Source: an uncultured Clostridia bacterium
GTDB lineage: Bacteria > Bacillota > Clostridia > TANB77 > CAG-508
Direction of reading: 5' to 3'
Length of the DNA stretch: 36,552 nt
Assembly (NCBI GenBank): GCA_944393485.1
Contig: CALYAJ010000017.1
Location: 1-36,552 of the forward strand
Position 1 is the first letter of the stretch, and each line of letters opens with the position of its first letter. Positions 7,220 through 15,030 of this stretch are shown in pieces. The notes under the pieces were generated by a model. That model saw only the letters and a list, made by a program, of their open reading frames with translations, searched no databases and was not told the DNA's origin. A program made the translations under genes and the position numbers.

Positions 7220-7248
7220 TTGATTTTATGTAGATTCTATGCTATAAT
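7220..7248 (+). promoter_or_regulatory. Promoter of hairpin-rich gene B
   Basis: TTGATT (7220-7225), 17-nt spacer, TATAAT (7243-7248). It is nearly the same sequence as the promoter of gene A, with identical first 12 nt and a shared TATG before the -10. Confidence 0.88.
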
Positions 7249-7282
7249 ATATTTATGTTAATCAATTTTAAGGAGGTTTTTT

Positions 7283-7777
7283 ATGTTGAGATTAAAAAAA
7301 TTTCGGTATTTAGCAATCTTACTGATCATCGCGGTGATGTACTTCGGGTTCATCTCCCCGATGATCACAGGAGGCTCTGGTAGCTCTGGAAGTAGTTCAA
7401 CCGGGGACCAGACCGAAGCACTTTCCCTTGAAGAGGAAAATGCTCAACTGCGCTCTAGAGTTGCAGAACTCGAAGCTCAGTTGCAGACTCTTCAAGAAGG
7501 AGGAACGGTTCCGGAAACTTCGCTCAAGGAGTTCTTGGACTCCTACTTTGTTCCGAATCCGGACGGTAAACAATATCGGCTAACAACCGATGTAAAATTG
7601 TTTACCACTCCAAATTGTGGAGGGGAATCTATCAGCCCTGAAGGACTGGTATTTCTCTCAAACCAAAGTCTGCCAATGCCGGAGCAGGCAAATGGCATCA
7701 CACCAAAAATGGTGTATGATGCCAATGGGCAAATTTATTACACACCAAATGGTGTGTACTTCGAGCCCATTTATTAA
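7283..7777 (+). CDS. Membrane-anchored coiled-coil protein B, paralogue of A
   Basis: The 164-residue protein has a basic N-terminus and a membrane helix (about 8-28). A Gly/Ser linker follows (GGSGSSGSSSTG, about 30-41), then a coiled coil (LEEENAQLRSRVAELEAQLQ, about 49-68), and the same C-terminal domain as gene A from about 81: SLKEFLDSYFVPNPDGKQYR, VKLFTTPNCGGE, and MVYDANGQIYYT near the end. Function is unknown; extracellular display on a short stalk is inferred. A strong AAGGAGG site precedes the ATG. GC is far above the flanks. The coding sequence is again a chain of stem-loops, but at different positions from gene A. Other frames here are shadows. Confidence 0.88.
   Translation: MLRLKKFRYLAILLIIAVMYFGFISPMITGGSGSSGSSSTGDQTEALSLEEENAQLRSRVAELEAQLQTLQEGGTVPETSLKEFLDSYFVPNPDGKQYRLTTDVKLFTTPNCGGESISPEGLVFLSNQSLPMPEQANGITPKMVYDANGQIYYTPNGVYFEPIY
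7323..7771 (+). repeat. Consecutive stem-loops inside gene B
   Basis: Arms read from the sequence:
- 7323-7331/7359-7367 TGATCATCG, extended inward to a C(TTCG)G loop
- 7417-7426/7435-7444 AGCAcTTTCC (9 of 10)
- 7527-7532/7539-7544 AGGAGT
- 7565-7574/7597-7606 GGTAAACAAT, enclosing 7575-7579/7587-7591 ATCGG
- 7605-7612/7618-7625 (7 of 8)
- 7633-7638/7643-7648 (5 of 6)
- 7671-7675/7693-7697 TGCCA, enclosing 7677-7680/7687-7690 TGCC
- 7693-7705/7710-7724 (13 bp with a bulge; competes with the previous one)
- 7739-7747/7750-7758 TACACACCA, inside 7724-7730/7765-7771 AATGGGC. Confidence 0.87.
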
Positions 7778-7815
7778 ACAAATCCCTGCATACTTTACAG
7801 TATGCAGGGATTTGT
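7778..7815 (+). terminator. 17-bp perfect hairpin after gene B
   Basis: ACAAATCCCTGCATACT pairs with AGTATGCAGGGATTTGT around a TTAC loop, starting one base after the stop codon. No T-run follows, so termination by the usual mechanism is uncertain. I see nothing else in 7816-7940. Confidence 0.75.
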
Positions 7816-7940
7816 GATTAGTTTCATTAATTATGATTGCCACTAATTAAACTATCATAGAAATCTTTGGTTTCGTTTAGTGTACTATAATCCAATTAAT
7901 ATGTAATTAAAATCAAGCATAACTTTTATTAAATATTAAA

Positions 7941-8864
7941 TTAAAATTCCATTTCTTCATCTACTTTCTCATATTCATCAAGATTTGGAATACTTACATC
8001 TTCATCAGTTACAGTATTTGCATTATAAATATAATAGTTTGTTCCTATAAATTCACTTTTAACAACATCATTACTATTTGGATAAAAACTTTTTCCTCTA
8101 GTTTCTCCCATCGTCTTCCAAGGAATAAATGTATCTTTGTGTACATATAAAGTTGTTTCTCCATATCTTATAATATAATATTCTCTATTTGAACCATTTC
8201 TACTAGTTCCTTCAACTTTTCCATAAAAAGGTGTTCCTAACTGAAATAAAATATTCCCATTCATATCTAATGGAACTCCTAAATTTGGATACACTCCATC
8301 TAATGGATTATTTAATGTTATTCGTTTATTAGTTACATATGTAACCTTTTTTTCATTTTCATCAATTTCTACACTTTCATTTGAACCTATAGTTTCATAT
8401 TTGGTCTTATATAGATGATAGTTATCATCTGTATTTTCATATATACCTTCTTCAGTTTTAACTTTATCACCTTTTTTCCATACTTTAATGATACTAACAC
8501 CATAATTTGTATTTTCTCTTCTTTCAAAATAATAATTATCTGCATTCGAAATTTGTTCATAATTCTTTTTATAATTATACATTATTGTAAAATTATATAA
8601 ATAATTTCCTAGCATAGCAATTAAAATAATAATTACTATTCCTAATACTACTTTTATATTATTCTTTCTATTTATTTTTTTAAAATAATTTATTTGCTCT
8701 GTATTTATATTTTCTTCTGTTTCTATTTTTTTATATTCTTCAATTTTACTCGAACATTTTTTGCAGTCTCTTATATGTTCTTCCACAAAATTCTTAGATT
8801 CGTCATTTAAAATATTATCACAATATCCAGGAATTAAATCTTCTACAATTTTACATTTGTTCAT
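7941..8864 (-). CDS. Zinc-finger anti-sigma factor with extracytoplasmic domain
   Basis: The N-terminus carries a zinc-binding anti-sigma motif (His30-x3-Cys34-x2-Cys37, with Cys4 and Cys15 upstream), as in the zf-HC2 / ZAS group that binds ECF sigma factors. One membrane helix lies at about residues 73-95. The remaining about 210 residues are outside and beta-rich, a sensor region I cannot assign. The gene overlaps the 3' end of the ECF sigma gene by 14 bp, the usual coupling for such pairs. The inferred role is to hold the sigma factor at the membrane until a surface signal releases it. Confidence 0.85.
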   Translation of the reverse strand: MNKCKIVEDLIPGYCDNILNDESKNFVEEHIRDCKKCSSKIEEYKKIETEENINTEQINYFKKINRKNNIKVVLGIVIIILIAMLGNYLYNFTIMYNYKKNYEQISNADNYYFERRENTNYGVSIIKVWKKGDKVKTEEGIYENTDDNYHLYKTKYETIGSNESVEIDENEKKVTYVTNKRITLNNPLDGVYPNLGVPLDMNGNILFQLGTPFYGKVEGTSRNGSNREYYIIRYGETTLYVHKDTFIPWKTMGETRGKSFYPNSNDVVKSEFIGTNYYIYNANTVTDEDVSIPNLDEYEKVDEEMEF

Positions 8865-9339
8865 TTTTGTTTTCCTCCTTTAATTTTTCTTTTCCTCTAA
8901 AAAAAACAACCTTTGCCCAATTTTCATTTTTTCCAAATATTCTCCCTATTTCTTTATAAGTAAAATCTGTTTCTAGCCTTAACTTTACTACACTTTGCAT
9001 AGGCTCTTTTAACCTTTTTATATTTTTTAACAATCTATCTGTTTCATCTTTTTTACAAATCTCATCTATAAGTACTTTCTCATCAATTAATTCTTTTGCT
9101 TCTTCAATTGGTATCTCTAATTTTCTTTTCTTAATATATTTAAAAAAAGCATGTTTGGCAATTTGGCAAAGCCATACAGAAACTTTACATTCACCTCTAA
9201 ACTTTTTTATATTCTCTACTGCAATTAAAAAGGTTTCTTGAGTTATTTCTTCTGCAATATCTTTATTGTTTGAAAGACTATATACATATTTATAGATAAT
9301 ATTTGCATATTCTTTATATACGTCTTCTATTTTTTTCAT
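8851..9339 (-). CDS. ECF-type RNA polymerase sigma factor
   Basis: Region 2 spans about residues 8-70 (YANIIYKYVYSLSNNKDIAE, EITQETFLIAVENIKKF). Region 4 at the C-terminus has the helix-turn-helix TYKEIGRIFGKNENWAKVVF. The length (162 aa) is normal for ECF sigma factors. The longer frame begins at an ATG at 9354, but GAAAGGGGGAAAA immediately precedes the ATG at 9339, so I chose the shorter form. Translation is coupled to the overlapping anti-sigma gene. Target promoters cannot be read from this window. Confidence 0.87.
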   Translation of the reverse strand: MKKIEDVYKEYANIIYKYVYSLSNNKDIAEEITQETFLIAVENIKKFRGECKVSVWLCQIAKHAFFKYIKKRKLEIPIEEAKELIDEKVLIDEICKKDETDRLLKNIKRLKEPMQSVVKLRLETDFTYKEIGRIFGKNENWAKVVFFRGKEKLKEENKNEQM

Positions 9340-9417
9340 TTTTCCCCCTTTCATTACATAAGAGTTTTATTTTTTATTTTAGTTACATTTTTTTTAATTT
9401 TTCTACAGAAAAAATCT

Positions 9418-9569
9418 CGCTTCGTGAGAACTTTTCTCTACTTTTTTAATTTAACTATTTATATTTAAGTTCTCGAAGAAGCGTAAAGATTTGTATGCGC
9501 GAAAAATTGCTATGCAATTTTTCTGTGCTATCTTATTTTTGTTGCATAGGAAAAAGTAATTTTTCCTAT
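9418..9569. repeat. Cluster of intergenic hairpins
   Basis: Three inverted repeats lie in this gene-free stretch. The first is CGCTTC-GTGAGAACTT (9418-9433) with its imperfect complement at 9467-9483. The others are GAAAAATTGC/GCAATTTTTC (9501-9523) and ATAGGAAAAA/TTTTTCCTAT (9546-9569, loop GTAA). With the terminator at 9575-9600 that makes four stems in about 180 bp. No reading frame fits. Confidence 0.6.
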
Positions 9570-9574
9570 ACGAC

Positions 9575-9600
9575 AAAAAAGATACACTAAAAAGTGTATC
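9575..9600 (-). terminator. Terminator of the metK-ybaK operon
   Basis: GATACACT-AAAA-AGTGTATC is followed on the minus strand by six T. The hairpin overlaps the stop codon of ybaK by one base. Confidence 0.92.
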
Positions 9601-10076
9601 TATATTAAATCTGCTAATTCATATTTAATTATTTTTGCTAAATCTTCTAAACTCATTTCAACTTGATATCCAATTTTACCAGCACTAAAAATTATAGATT
9701 CACAATTTTTAGCTGTATCATTAATAACAGTTTTAAATTGTTTTTTCATTCCTATTGGAGAACAGCCACCATGTATATATCCTGTTACAGGCAATAATTC
9801 TTTTGATTTAATCATTTCAATCTTTTTTTCGCCTACAACTTTTGCAGCTTTTTTTAAGTTTAATTCTTCAGCAACAGGAATTACAAAAACATAATATTGT
9901 TTAGATGTACCTATTGTTACAAGTGTTTTAAAAACTTTGTTTTTATCTTCATGTAAATACTCTGCAACTTCTACTCCACTTATTGCATCTGAATCTCCAT
10001 AAAAATATTTATTATATGTAATTTTATTTTTATCCAATATTCTCATTACATTTGTTTTTTCTTCCACTTTTTTCAC
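9600..10076 (-). CDS. ybaK: Aminoacyl-tRNA deacylase, YbaK/EbsC type
   Basis: The protein (up to 158 aa) has the YbaK fold: HEDKNKVFKTLVTIG with the conserved substrate-contacting Lys near 46, LNLKKAAKVVGEKKIEM, and the signature GYIHGGCSPIGMKKQF near 99-114. The family hydrolyses Cys-tRNA(Pro) or related mischarged tRNAs in the cytosol. The longest frame starts at GTG 10076, next to the metK stop with no ribosome site. A second GTG at 10067 lies 6 nt after AAGGTG and is the more likely start. It is cotranscribed with metK. Confidence 0.88.
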   Translation of the reverse strand: MKKVEEKTNVMRILDKNKITYNKYFYGDSDAISGVEVAEYLHEDKNKVFKTLVTIGTSKQYYVFVIPVAEELNLKKAAKVVGEKKIEMIKSKELLPVTGYIHGGCSPIGMKKQFKTVINDTAKNCESIIFSAGKIGYQVEMSLEDLAKIIKYELADLI

Positions 10077-10077
10077 C

Positions 10078-11187
10078 TTATAATTTTATAATTTTTTCCC
10101 ATGGTAAATCTGGTTTTCCAAAATGTCCATAATTTGTTGTTTTACTATATATTGGTTCTTTTAAATTTAGGTAATTTATTATTCCATTTGGTGTTAAATC
10201 AAATTTATCTTCAATTAATTTTGCAATTTCTTCATCATCTATTTTGCCTGTTCCATATGTGTTAACATATATAGAAAGTGGTTTTTCAACTCCTATTGCA
10301 TAAGATACTTGTATCTCACATTTATCTGCATATCCATTTGCTACAATGTTTTTAGCAATAAATCTAACCATATATGCTGCTGATCTATCAACTTTTGTAG
10401 CATCTTTTCCAGAAAATGCTCCACCACCATGTCTTGCATATCCACCATATGTATCTACTATTATTTTTCTTCCAGTAAGACCTGTATCTCCTAAAGGTCC
10501 TCCTATAACAAATCTTCCAGTAGGATTTATAAATATTTTTGTATTTTCATCCATCATTTCTTGTGGAATAACTGCATCTATAATTTCTTTTTTTACATCT
10601 TTTCTTAATGTTTCTGTATCAATAGAATCTAAATGTTGTGTAGAAACTAATATATTTTCTATTCTTTTAGGTTTATTATCTTCATATTCTACAGTAACTT
10701 GAGTTTTTCCATCAGGTCTTAAATAATTTAATATTCCTTTTTTTCTAGCTTCTGTTAATCTTTTTGATAATTTATGAGCCATATATATGCTATAAGGCAT
10801 ATATTCTTCTGTTTCATTGCATGCAAAACCAAACATTATACCTTGGTCACCTGCACCACCTGTGTCAACTCCCATAGCAATATCTTGACTTTGTTTTGTT
10901 ATGTTTATATCTAATTCAAATGTTCTGTAATCCATATCTGTTTTTTCATTATCAAAACCTATTTCTTTTACAGTATCTCTTGCTATTTTTTCTACATCTA
11001 ATTTAGCATTTGATGTAATTTGTCCTGCTATTGTTATTTTATTACCTGATGCAAATGTTTCTACTGCAACTCTTGATTCCTTATCTTGTCTTAGACATTC
11101 ATCCAATATTCTATCTGATATACTATCACATAATTTGTCTGGATGTCCCTCTGTTACACTTTCTGATGTAAAATAATATTTCTTCAT
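10078..11187 (-). CDS. metK: S-adenosylmethionine synthase
   Basis: MetK converts Met and ATP to S-adenosylmethionine plus phosphate and pyrophosphate. All signatures are present: GHPDK near residue 15, [12 protein letters not shown] near 111, [20 protein letters not shown] near 220, and the glycine-rich [20 protein letters not shown] near 253. The length of 369 aa is slightly short because the C-terminus and a central loop are compact. The ATG has AAAAGGAG upstream. I see no SAM riboswitch in the roughly 85-nt leader. It probably forms one unit with ybaK and supplies SAM generally. Confidence 0.95.
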   Translation of the reverse strand: MKKYYFTSESVTEGHPDKLCDSISDRILDECLRQDKESRVAVETFASGNKITIAGQITSNAKLDVEKIARDTVKEIGFDNEKTDMDYRTFELDINITKQSQDIAMGVDTGGAGDQGIMFGFACNETEEYMPYSIYMAHKLSKRLTEARKKGILNYLRPDGKTQVTVEYEDNKPKRIENILVSTQHLDSIDTETLRKDVKKEIIDAVIPQEMMDENTKIFINPTGRFVIGGPLGDTGLTGRKIIVDTYGGYARHGGGAFSGKDATKVDRSAAYMVRFIAKNIVANGYADKCEIQVSYAIGVEKPLSIYVNTYGTGKIDDEEIAKLIEDKFDLTPNGIINYLNLKEPIYSKTTNYGHFGKPDLPWEKIIKL

Positions 11188-11241
11188 TTTCTACTCCTTT
11201 TAGGGATCTTATCCCACTTTTATTTTTTTTTACAATATAAT

Positions 11242-11270
11242 AGGGATTTTAGGACCGTCCCCAAATCCCT
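11242..11270. repeat. Copy 1 of a GGGATTTT...AAATCCC palindromic element
   Basis: AGGGATTT (11242-11249) pairs with AAATCCCT (11263-11270) around TAGGACCGTCCCC, and a T-run follows on the plus strand. It sits between fic and metK and resembles the element at 16515-16564. It could act as a terminator for fic read in either direction. Confidence 0.55.
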
Positions 11271-11272
11271 TT

Positions 11273-11860
11273 TTAAACTAAGCATTTATATAATATTTCT
11301 TCTAATTTTGTAGTATCTACTACAGATTCTATACAAGCATTTAACATATTTTTTGGCGTTGTTTTCGTTAAATCTAATTCATAGCCATTATATTTAGCAA
11401 GTTCCCTTATAAATTCTCTTATAGTTCTCCCATTTCCTTCTCTAAATGGATGAAGAACGTTAAGTTCTGCCATATAATATGCTAACTTTTTAGCTAAATC
11501 TTCTATATTTAATCCTTTTAAATAATTTTCCTCTTTTAATTTATTTAAAAGTTTTGATAATTCTTGTTCAATATATTGCCATTCTGCAAATCTAAAATTC
11601 CCTTTGGCTATATTCTCACTTCTAAATAGACCTGCAAAATCGTATACCTCATCAAATAAAAATTTGTGAATCCATAAAAAATGTTTTATATCAAAATTAC
11701 CTATATATTCTTTTTGTCTTAATATAAATAATTTTGCTAAAACAATTTTTCTTTCGTAATTATATAATTTTTCTTTATCTTGTATATTTAATTTATTTTT
11801 TAATATGTCTGTACCTTCATAGCAATAAATTGAATTTCTAGCTTCGTATAATTCGTACAT
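11273..11860 (-). CDS. fic: Fic family AMPylase (putative toxin)
   Basis: The 195-residue protein carries the complete Fic active site HPFREGNGRTIREF (His137), matching HxFx(D/E)GNGRxxR. Family members with this motif transfer AMP or other nucleotidyl groups to protein hydroxyls. The upstream helix INKKFLWIHKFLFDEVYDFA-like region (about 55-80) and FRFAEWQYI (about 89-97) fit the Fic/DOC core. No inhibitory (S/T)xxxE(G/N) helix is visible at its own ends. A small gene 13 bp upstream overlaps its ribosome site and may encode the inhibitor. Confidence 0.9.
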   Translation of the reverse strand: MYELYEARNSIYCYEGTDILKNKLNIQDKEKLYNYERKIVLAKLFILRQKEYIGNFDIKHFLWIHKFLFDEVYDFAGLFRSENIAKGNFRFAEWQYIEQELSKLLNKLKEENYLKGLNIEDLAKKLAYYMAELNVLHPFREGNGRTIREFIRELAKYNGYELDLTKTTPKNMLNACIESVVDTTKLEEILYKCLV

Positions 11861-11873
11861 AAAAAAGCCTCCT

Positions 11874-12041
11874 TTATAGAGATTCTTTTTTTATTGTATT
11901 TATCATATCGATTTCTGTTATTTTATTTTCTTGAAATGCTTTTAATAAAGATATATCCTCTTCTGTTACATACATATCTTCTATTGCTAAATCTTGTTTT
12001 AAATTTTCTATATCAAATTTAAATTTTTTCTCATTAAACAT
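11874..12041 (-). CDS. Small protein upstream of fic, likely antitoxin
   Basis: A 55-residue frame (MFNEKKFKFDIENLKQDL... ending TIKKESL) starts at ATG 12041 behind AAAGGAG, and its stop overlaps the fic ribosome site. Composition and position match the small inhibitors of class I Fic toxins such as VbhA-like antitoxins. The canonical (S/T)xxxE(G/N) motif is imperfect: AFQENK has the EN but Lys replaces the Ser/Thr. The predicted fold is all helical. The role is inferred from context. Confidence 0.7.
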   Translation of the reverse strand: MFNEKKFKFDIENLKQDLAIEDMYVTEEDISLLKAFQENKITEIDMINTIKKESL

Positions 12042-12072
12042 ATTATTTCTCCTTTAAACATACTACCTTTTT

Positions 12073-12101
12073 ATTATACCATATTTTGGCTCATTTTTCA
12101 A
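12073..12101 (-). promoter_or_regulatory. Sigma-A promoter of the antitoxin-fic operon
   Basis: On the minus strand TTGAAA (12101-12096), 17-nt spacer, TATAAT (12078-12073). It lies 32 nt upstream of the antitoxin start. Confidence 0.8.
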
Positions 12102-12128
12102 TACTTTTAGGCATTTTGCTATCATTTA

Positions 12129-12172
12129 AAAAGGTTAGTTATATTTTTATTATTATATATAACTAACCTTTT
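12129..12172 (-). terminator. Terminator of the histidine-uptake operon
   Basis: AAAAGGTTAGTTATAT pairs perfectly over 16 bp with ATATAACTAACCTTTT, directly after the stop of the gene at 12177. It separates the long operon from fic. Confidence 0.9.
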
Positions 12173-12176
12173 ATTT

Positions 12177-12992
12177 TTAATTAAATCCTAAATATCTTGT
12201 TTTCTTAGAAAAAGCTAGTATACCTTCGAATATAGGACCTAATAGCCATAATCCAAATCCAAATCCAATCCCTTTTCCAAATCCTTCTGCTAACGTAAAT
12301 TTAGCATATATATTTATTAATATTAATATAAACCAACCTATTATAGGTATTAATAATAATAATAATACCCATGGTGTTATTCCACAAACTTTATACATTA
12401 CAATATCACGATATAAAGGTATTATTGCTGCCCAAGCATGTTTTCTTGCTTTATCAAATATTTTCCATCTAACTATTATATTATATATTGCAAGTATTAT
12501 TATTAAAACAATTGCAACTTTAACAATCCAAAATGCAAAGAATAAATCTACTCCAAGAGATATTTTATCACTTACACTCATTTTTTGTTGAACATTATCT
12601 ATTATTTCTGCTGGTGTAGAACCTTCTTGTATTTGTTCTTCTATCTCATTTATATCTATATTTTCATCTAATATTTCATTTAATTTTTTTCCATCAACTG
12701 CTCTTAATACAGATGTTCCAGAATCTATTAAACTCTCATCAATTCCTTTTTCTTCTAGAACTTCTTTATTATCTTCTATTACTTCTGCAATTTGATCATT
12801 AGTATAATTTTCACTTAAATCTTGATATATTTTTATCGCATCTGTTATATCAATATCATCAATATTTTGTTTTATGTATTGTTCAGCTTGTTCTATACTA
12901 TTAAATTTAGTTTCACCTGTTGCTTTTACAAAAGATGTTATAAAAACTATTACACTAATAATTAATAAAGATATGTATATTTTCCTTTTCAT
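12177..12992 (-). CDS. DUF5684-like membrane protein with extracytoplasmic domain
   Basis: The 271-residue protein has an N-terminal signal or anchor helix (about 5-24). A mostly helical acidic extracytoplasmic region follows (about 25-145), then a C-terminal membrane block with helices at about 152-172, 200-220 and 228-255. The block AWAAIIPLYRDIVMYKVCGI-like plus LLIPIIGW and FGKGIGFGFGLWLLGPIFEG match the DUF5684 pattern (PxWAAxIPIYN...). That family is uncharacterised. The gene begins 12 bp after the apt-like gene and ends at the strong terminator, so it is the last gene of this operon. Confidence 0.75.
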   Translation of the reverse strand: MKRKIYISLLIISVIVFITSFVKATGETKFNSIEQAEQYIKQNIDDIDITDAIKIYQDLSENYTNDQIAEVIEDNKEVLEEKGIDESLIDSGTSVLRAVDGKKLNEILDENIDINEIEEQIQEGSTPAEIIDNVQQKMSVSDKISLGVDLFFAFWIVKVAIVLIIILAIYNIIVRWKIFDKARKHAWAAIIPLYRDIVMYKVCGITPWVLLLLLIPIIGWFILILINIYAKFTLAEGFGKGIGFGFGLWLLGPIFEGILAFSKKTRYLGFN

Positions 12993-13004
12993 AATTTGCC
13001 TCCA

Positions 13005-13544
13005 TTATTCTTCATTTACATCTATAATAGAATAAATATTATCTGAATTTAGTTCCTTTATATTAATTACTACTCCTATTTCTACTATATTTCCACCTAA
13101 ATCTTCAATTTGCTTTTTTAATGCAGATAAAGTATGACCTGTAGCATATATATCATCTATTATATAAAAATTTTTATCCTTATATTCTTCTTTATCTACT
13201 AATTTTGGAAGTGAAAGTATATCTTTACCATATTCTTTTTCATATTCAAAATCTGCAATTACTGTAGATGGTGGCAATTTCCCTTTTTTCCTAGCTGGAA
13301 TAAAACCAATATTCATTGTAGTTGCAACTGGACATCCAAATAAAAATCCTCTCGCTTCTGGAGAAACAACATAATCTATTTTTCTATCTTTTACTCTATC
13401 TATAAAAAGATTTATTATTTCTTGATAGGTCTTAAAATTTATTACTAATGGTAGTATATCTATATATTCTACTCCCTTTTTTGGATAATCTTTTTCTGTT
13501 CTAATAGATATATTAGTTTTTAAATCATTTTTTAATATTCTCAT
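13005..13544 (-). CDS. apt: Adenine phosphoribosyltransferase-like protein
   Basis: The protein has the type I phosphoribosyltransferase fold of Apt. DYPKKGVEYIDILPLVIN corresponds to the FPKxGIxFRDI hood, VVSPEARGFLFGCPVA to the ESRGFIFG loop, FIPARKKGKLP to the RK-GKLP motif, and FYIIDDIYATGHTL to the PRPP-binding loop. Apt makes AMP from adenine and PRPP; substitutions around the hood leave the base preference open. The frame can be extended to 13586, but GGAGGTTCTT precedes ATG 13544, giving 179 aa. It lies 67 bp after pepD and probably in the same transcript. Confidence 0.82.
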   Translation of the reverse strand: MRILKNDLKTNISIRTEKDYPKKGVEYIDILPLVINFKTYQEIINLFIDRVKDRKIDYVVSPEARGFLFGCPVATTMNIGFIPARKKGKLPPSTVIADFEYEKEYGKDILSLPKLVDKEEYKDKNFYIIDDIYATGHTLSALKKQIEDLGGNIVEIGVVINIKELNSDNIYSIIDVNEE

Positions 13545-13611
13545 AAGAACCTCCAAAAAATATTTATTACATATATAATTAAACAATAATTTTAGCTTTT
13601 TCGCAATAGTT

Positions 13612-15018
13612 TTACATTTTATTTAATAATTCTTTAATAAATTTCCATGTTTTTATCGTAGAATTTATAGAAAGTCTTTCACTTGGGCTATGAACATCAT
13701 AAATATTGGGACCAATACATATATATTCACATTCTGACTTCTTATTTACAAAAAATCCACCTTCTACAACGCCTTGTGATACAATCTCTTCTAGGTCTTC
13801 ATTAAATAATTCTTTGTATAACTTTTTGCATTCATCTACTAAAACATTTTTTTCTCTTTTTGGAACGCCTTTTAAGTTTTGATTCCATAATATTTTCATC
13901 TCATATTTTTTTATTAAATTGTCTAAATATTTTAAATATTCTCTTTCATATTCTGGCACATTACTTCTTTCAGAAAATTCTATCTCTATATTAGCATCAT
14001 TTGTTTTTACTTTTGCCATATTTCCTGATTGAAGCACATTATTATTTTTATCTCTTTTAATTGCTCCATTTTGGAAACTAGTAATAAAATTTATTATTCT
14101 ATTACTACTATCTCTATCAATTACTTTTTGAATTTTTTGGATTTTATTACATTCTATTTTTACTTCATTTCCATAATATTCTCTTTGTAATGCAATTTCT
14201 TTTTCTATAATTTCTTCAGCATTTTTATCATCTGAAGTAAATTTAATAATTATATTTCTAGGAATCACATTAACTTTGCTTCCTCCTTCTACATAAGAAA
14301 GTTCAACATTTTTTAATTTCTTTATTACATCAAAAGCAAGTTTTATAGGATTACCTCTTGTTTCATCTCCTATATTTCCGCCTGAGTGTCCACCTTTAAA
14401 ATTGTCATATATTAATTCAAATCCGTTTTTATCTGCCTTTTCTATATTAAAGTCTATTTTTCCCTTCCACTCATTGCATTCTGCAGAACTAACTAATAAT
14501 TTTCCTTCTTTTGCTCCATCAAATGAAATAATTCTATTACTTTCTATTTTACTTAAATCTAAATTTATCGCTCCTAACATTGTTGTTTCTTCTTCTGACG
14601 TAAAAATGCATTCTAGTTTAGGTGCATTAATTTTTTCACAATCTAATACAGCTAATATTATTGCAACACCAATTCCATCGTCTGCTCCAAGAGTTGTACC
14701 TTTAGCCTTTATAAAATCATCTTGTATAAATAATTCCAATCCATCTTTAGAAAAATCATGTTTACTTTCTGGTATTTTTTCACAAATCATATCTGTATGT
14801 GCTTGCAACGCAATAGGCTTAAATTTCTCCTTTCCTTCTGAAGCTTCTTTTTTTATTATTATGTTTTTAAAATTATCAGTATAATATTCTAGGTTTCTTT
14901 CTATTGCAAATTGTTTTAAATATTCAACTATCTTTTCTTCTTCTCCAGGTTTTCTAGGAATAGCGCTTATCTCTTCAAAATATTTCATTACCTTGCATGG
15001 TTTTATTTTCTCTAACAT
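13612..15018 (-). CDS. pepD: Aminoacyl-histidine dipeptidase (PepD, M20 family)
   Basis: The 468-residue protein is an M20C zinc dipeptidase. Metal-ligand motifs are visible: AHTDM near residue 74, GADDGIG near 114, TSEEETTMLGA near 146, DGAKEG near 172, and the C-terminal DVHSPSERL near 442. FKGGHSGG near 207 is the lid/dimerisation segment. PepD-type enzymes cleave Xaa-His and other dipeptides in the cytosol. It follows the ABC ATPase by 12 bp, behind a leader peptide rich in His codons, so a role in releasing histidine from imported peptides is likely. The ATG has AGGAGG upstream. Confidence 0.92.
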   Translation of the reverse strand: MLEKIKPCKVMKYFEEISAIPRKPGEEEKIVEYLKQFAIERNLEYYTDNFKNIIIKKEASEGKEKFKPIALQAHTDMICEKIPESKHDFSKDGLELFIQDDFIKAKGTTLGADDGIGVAIILAVLDCEKINAPKLECIFTSEEETTMLGAINLDLSKIESNRIISFDGAKEGKLLVSSAECNEWKGKIDFNIEKADKNGFELIYDNFKGGHSGGNIGDETRGNPIKLAFDVIKKLKNVELSYVEGGSKVNVIPRNIIIKFTSDDKNAEEIIEKEIALQREYYGNEVKIECNKIQKIQKVIDRDSSNRIINFITSFQNGAIKRDKNNNVLQSGNMAKVKTNDANIEIEFSERSNVPEYEREYLKYLDNLIKKYEMKILWNQNLKGVPKREKNVLVDECKKLYKELFNEDLEEIVSQGVVEGGFFVNKKSECEYICIGPNIYDVHSPSERLSINSTIKTWKFIKELLNKM

Positions 15019-15030
15019 ATATACCTCCTA

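Noticed and set aside
11188..11272. SAM riboswitch upstream of metK
   Set aside because: The leader is only about 85 nt and lacks the conserved SAM-I helices; only a short GGGAT-AAG-ATCCC stem and the palindromic element are present.
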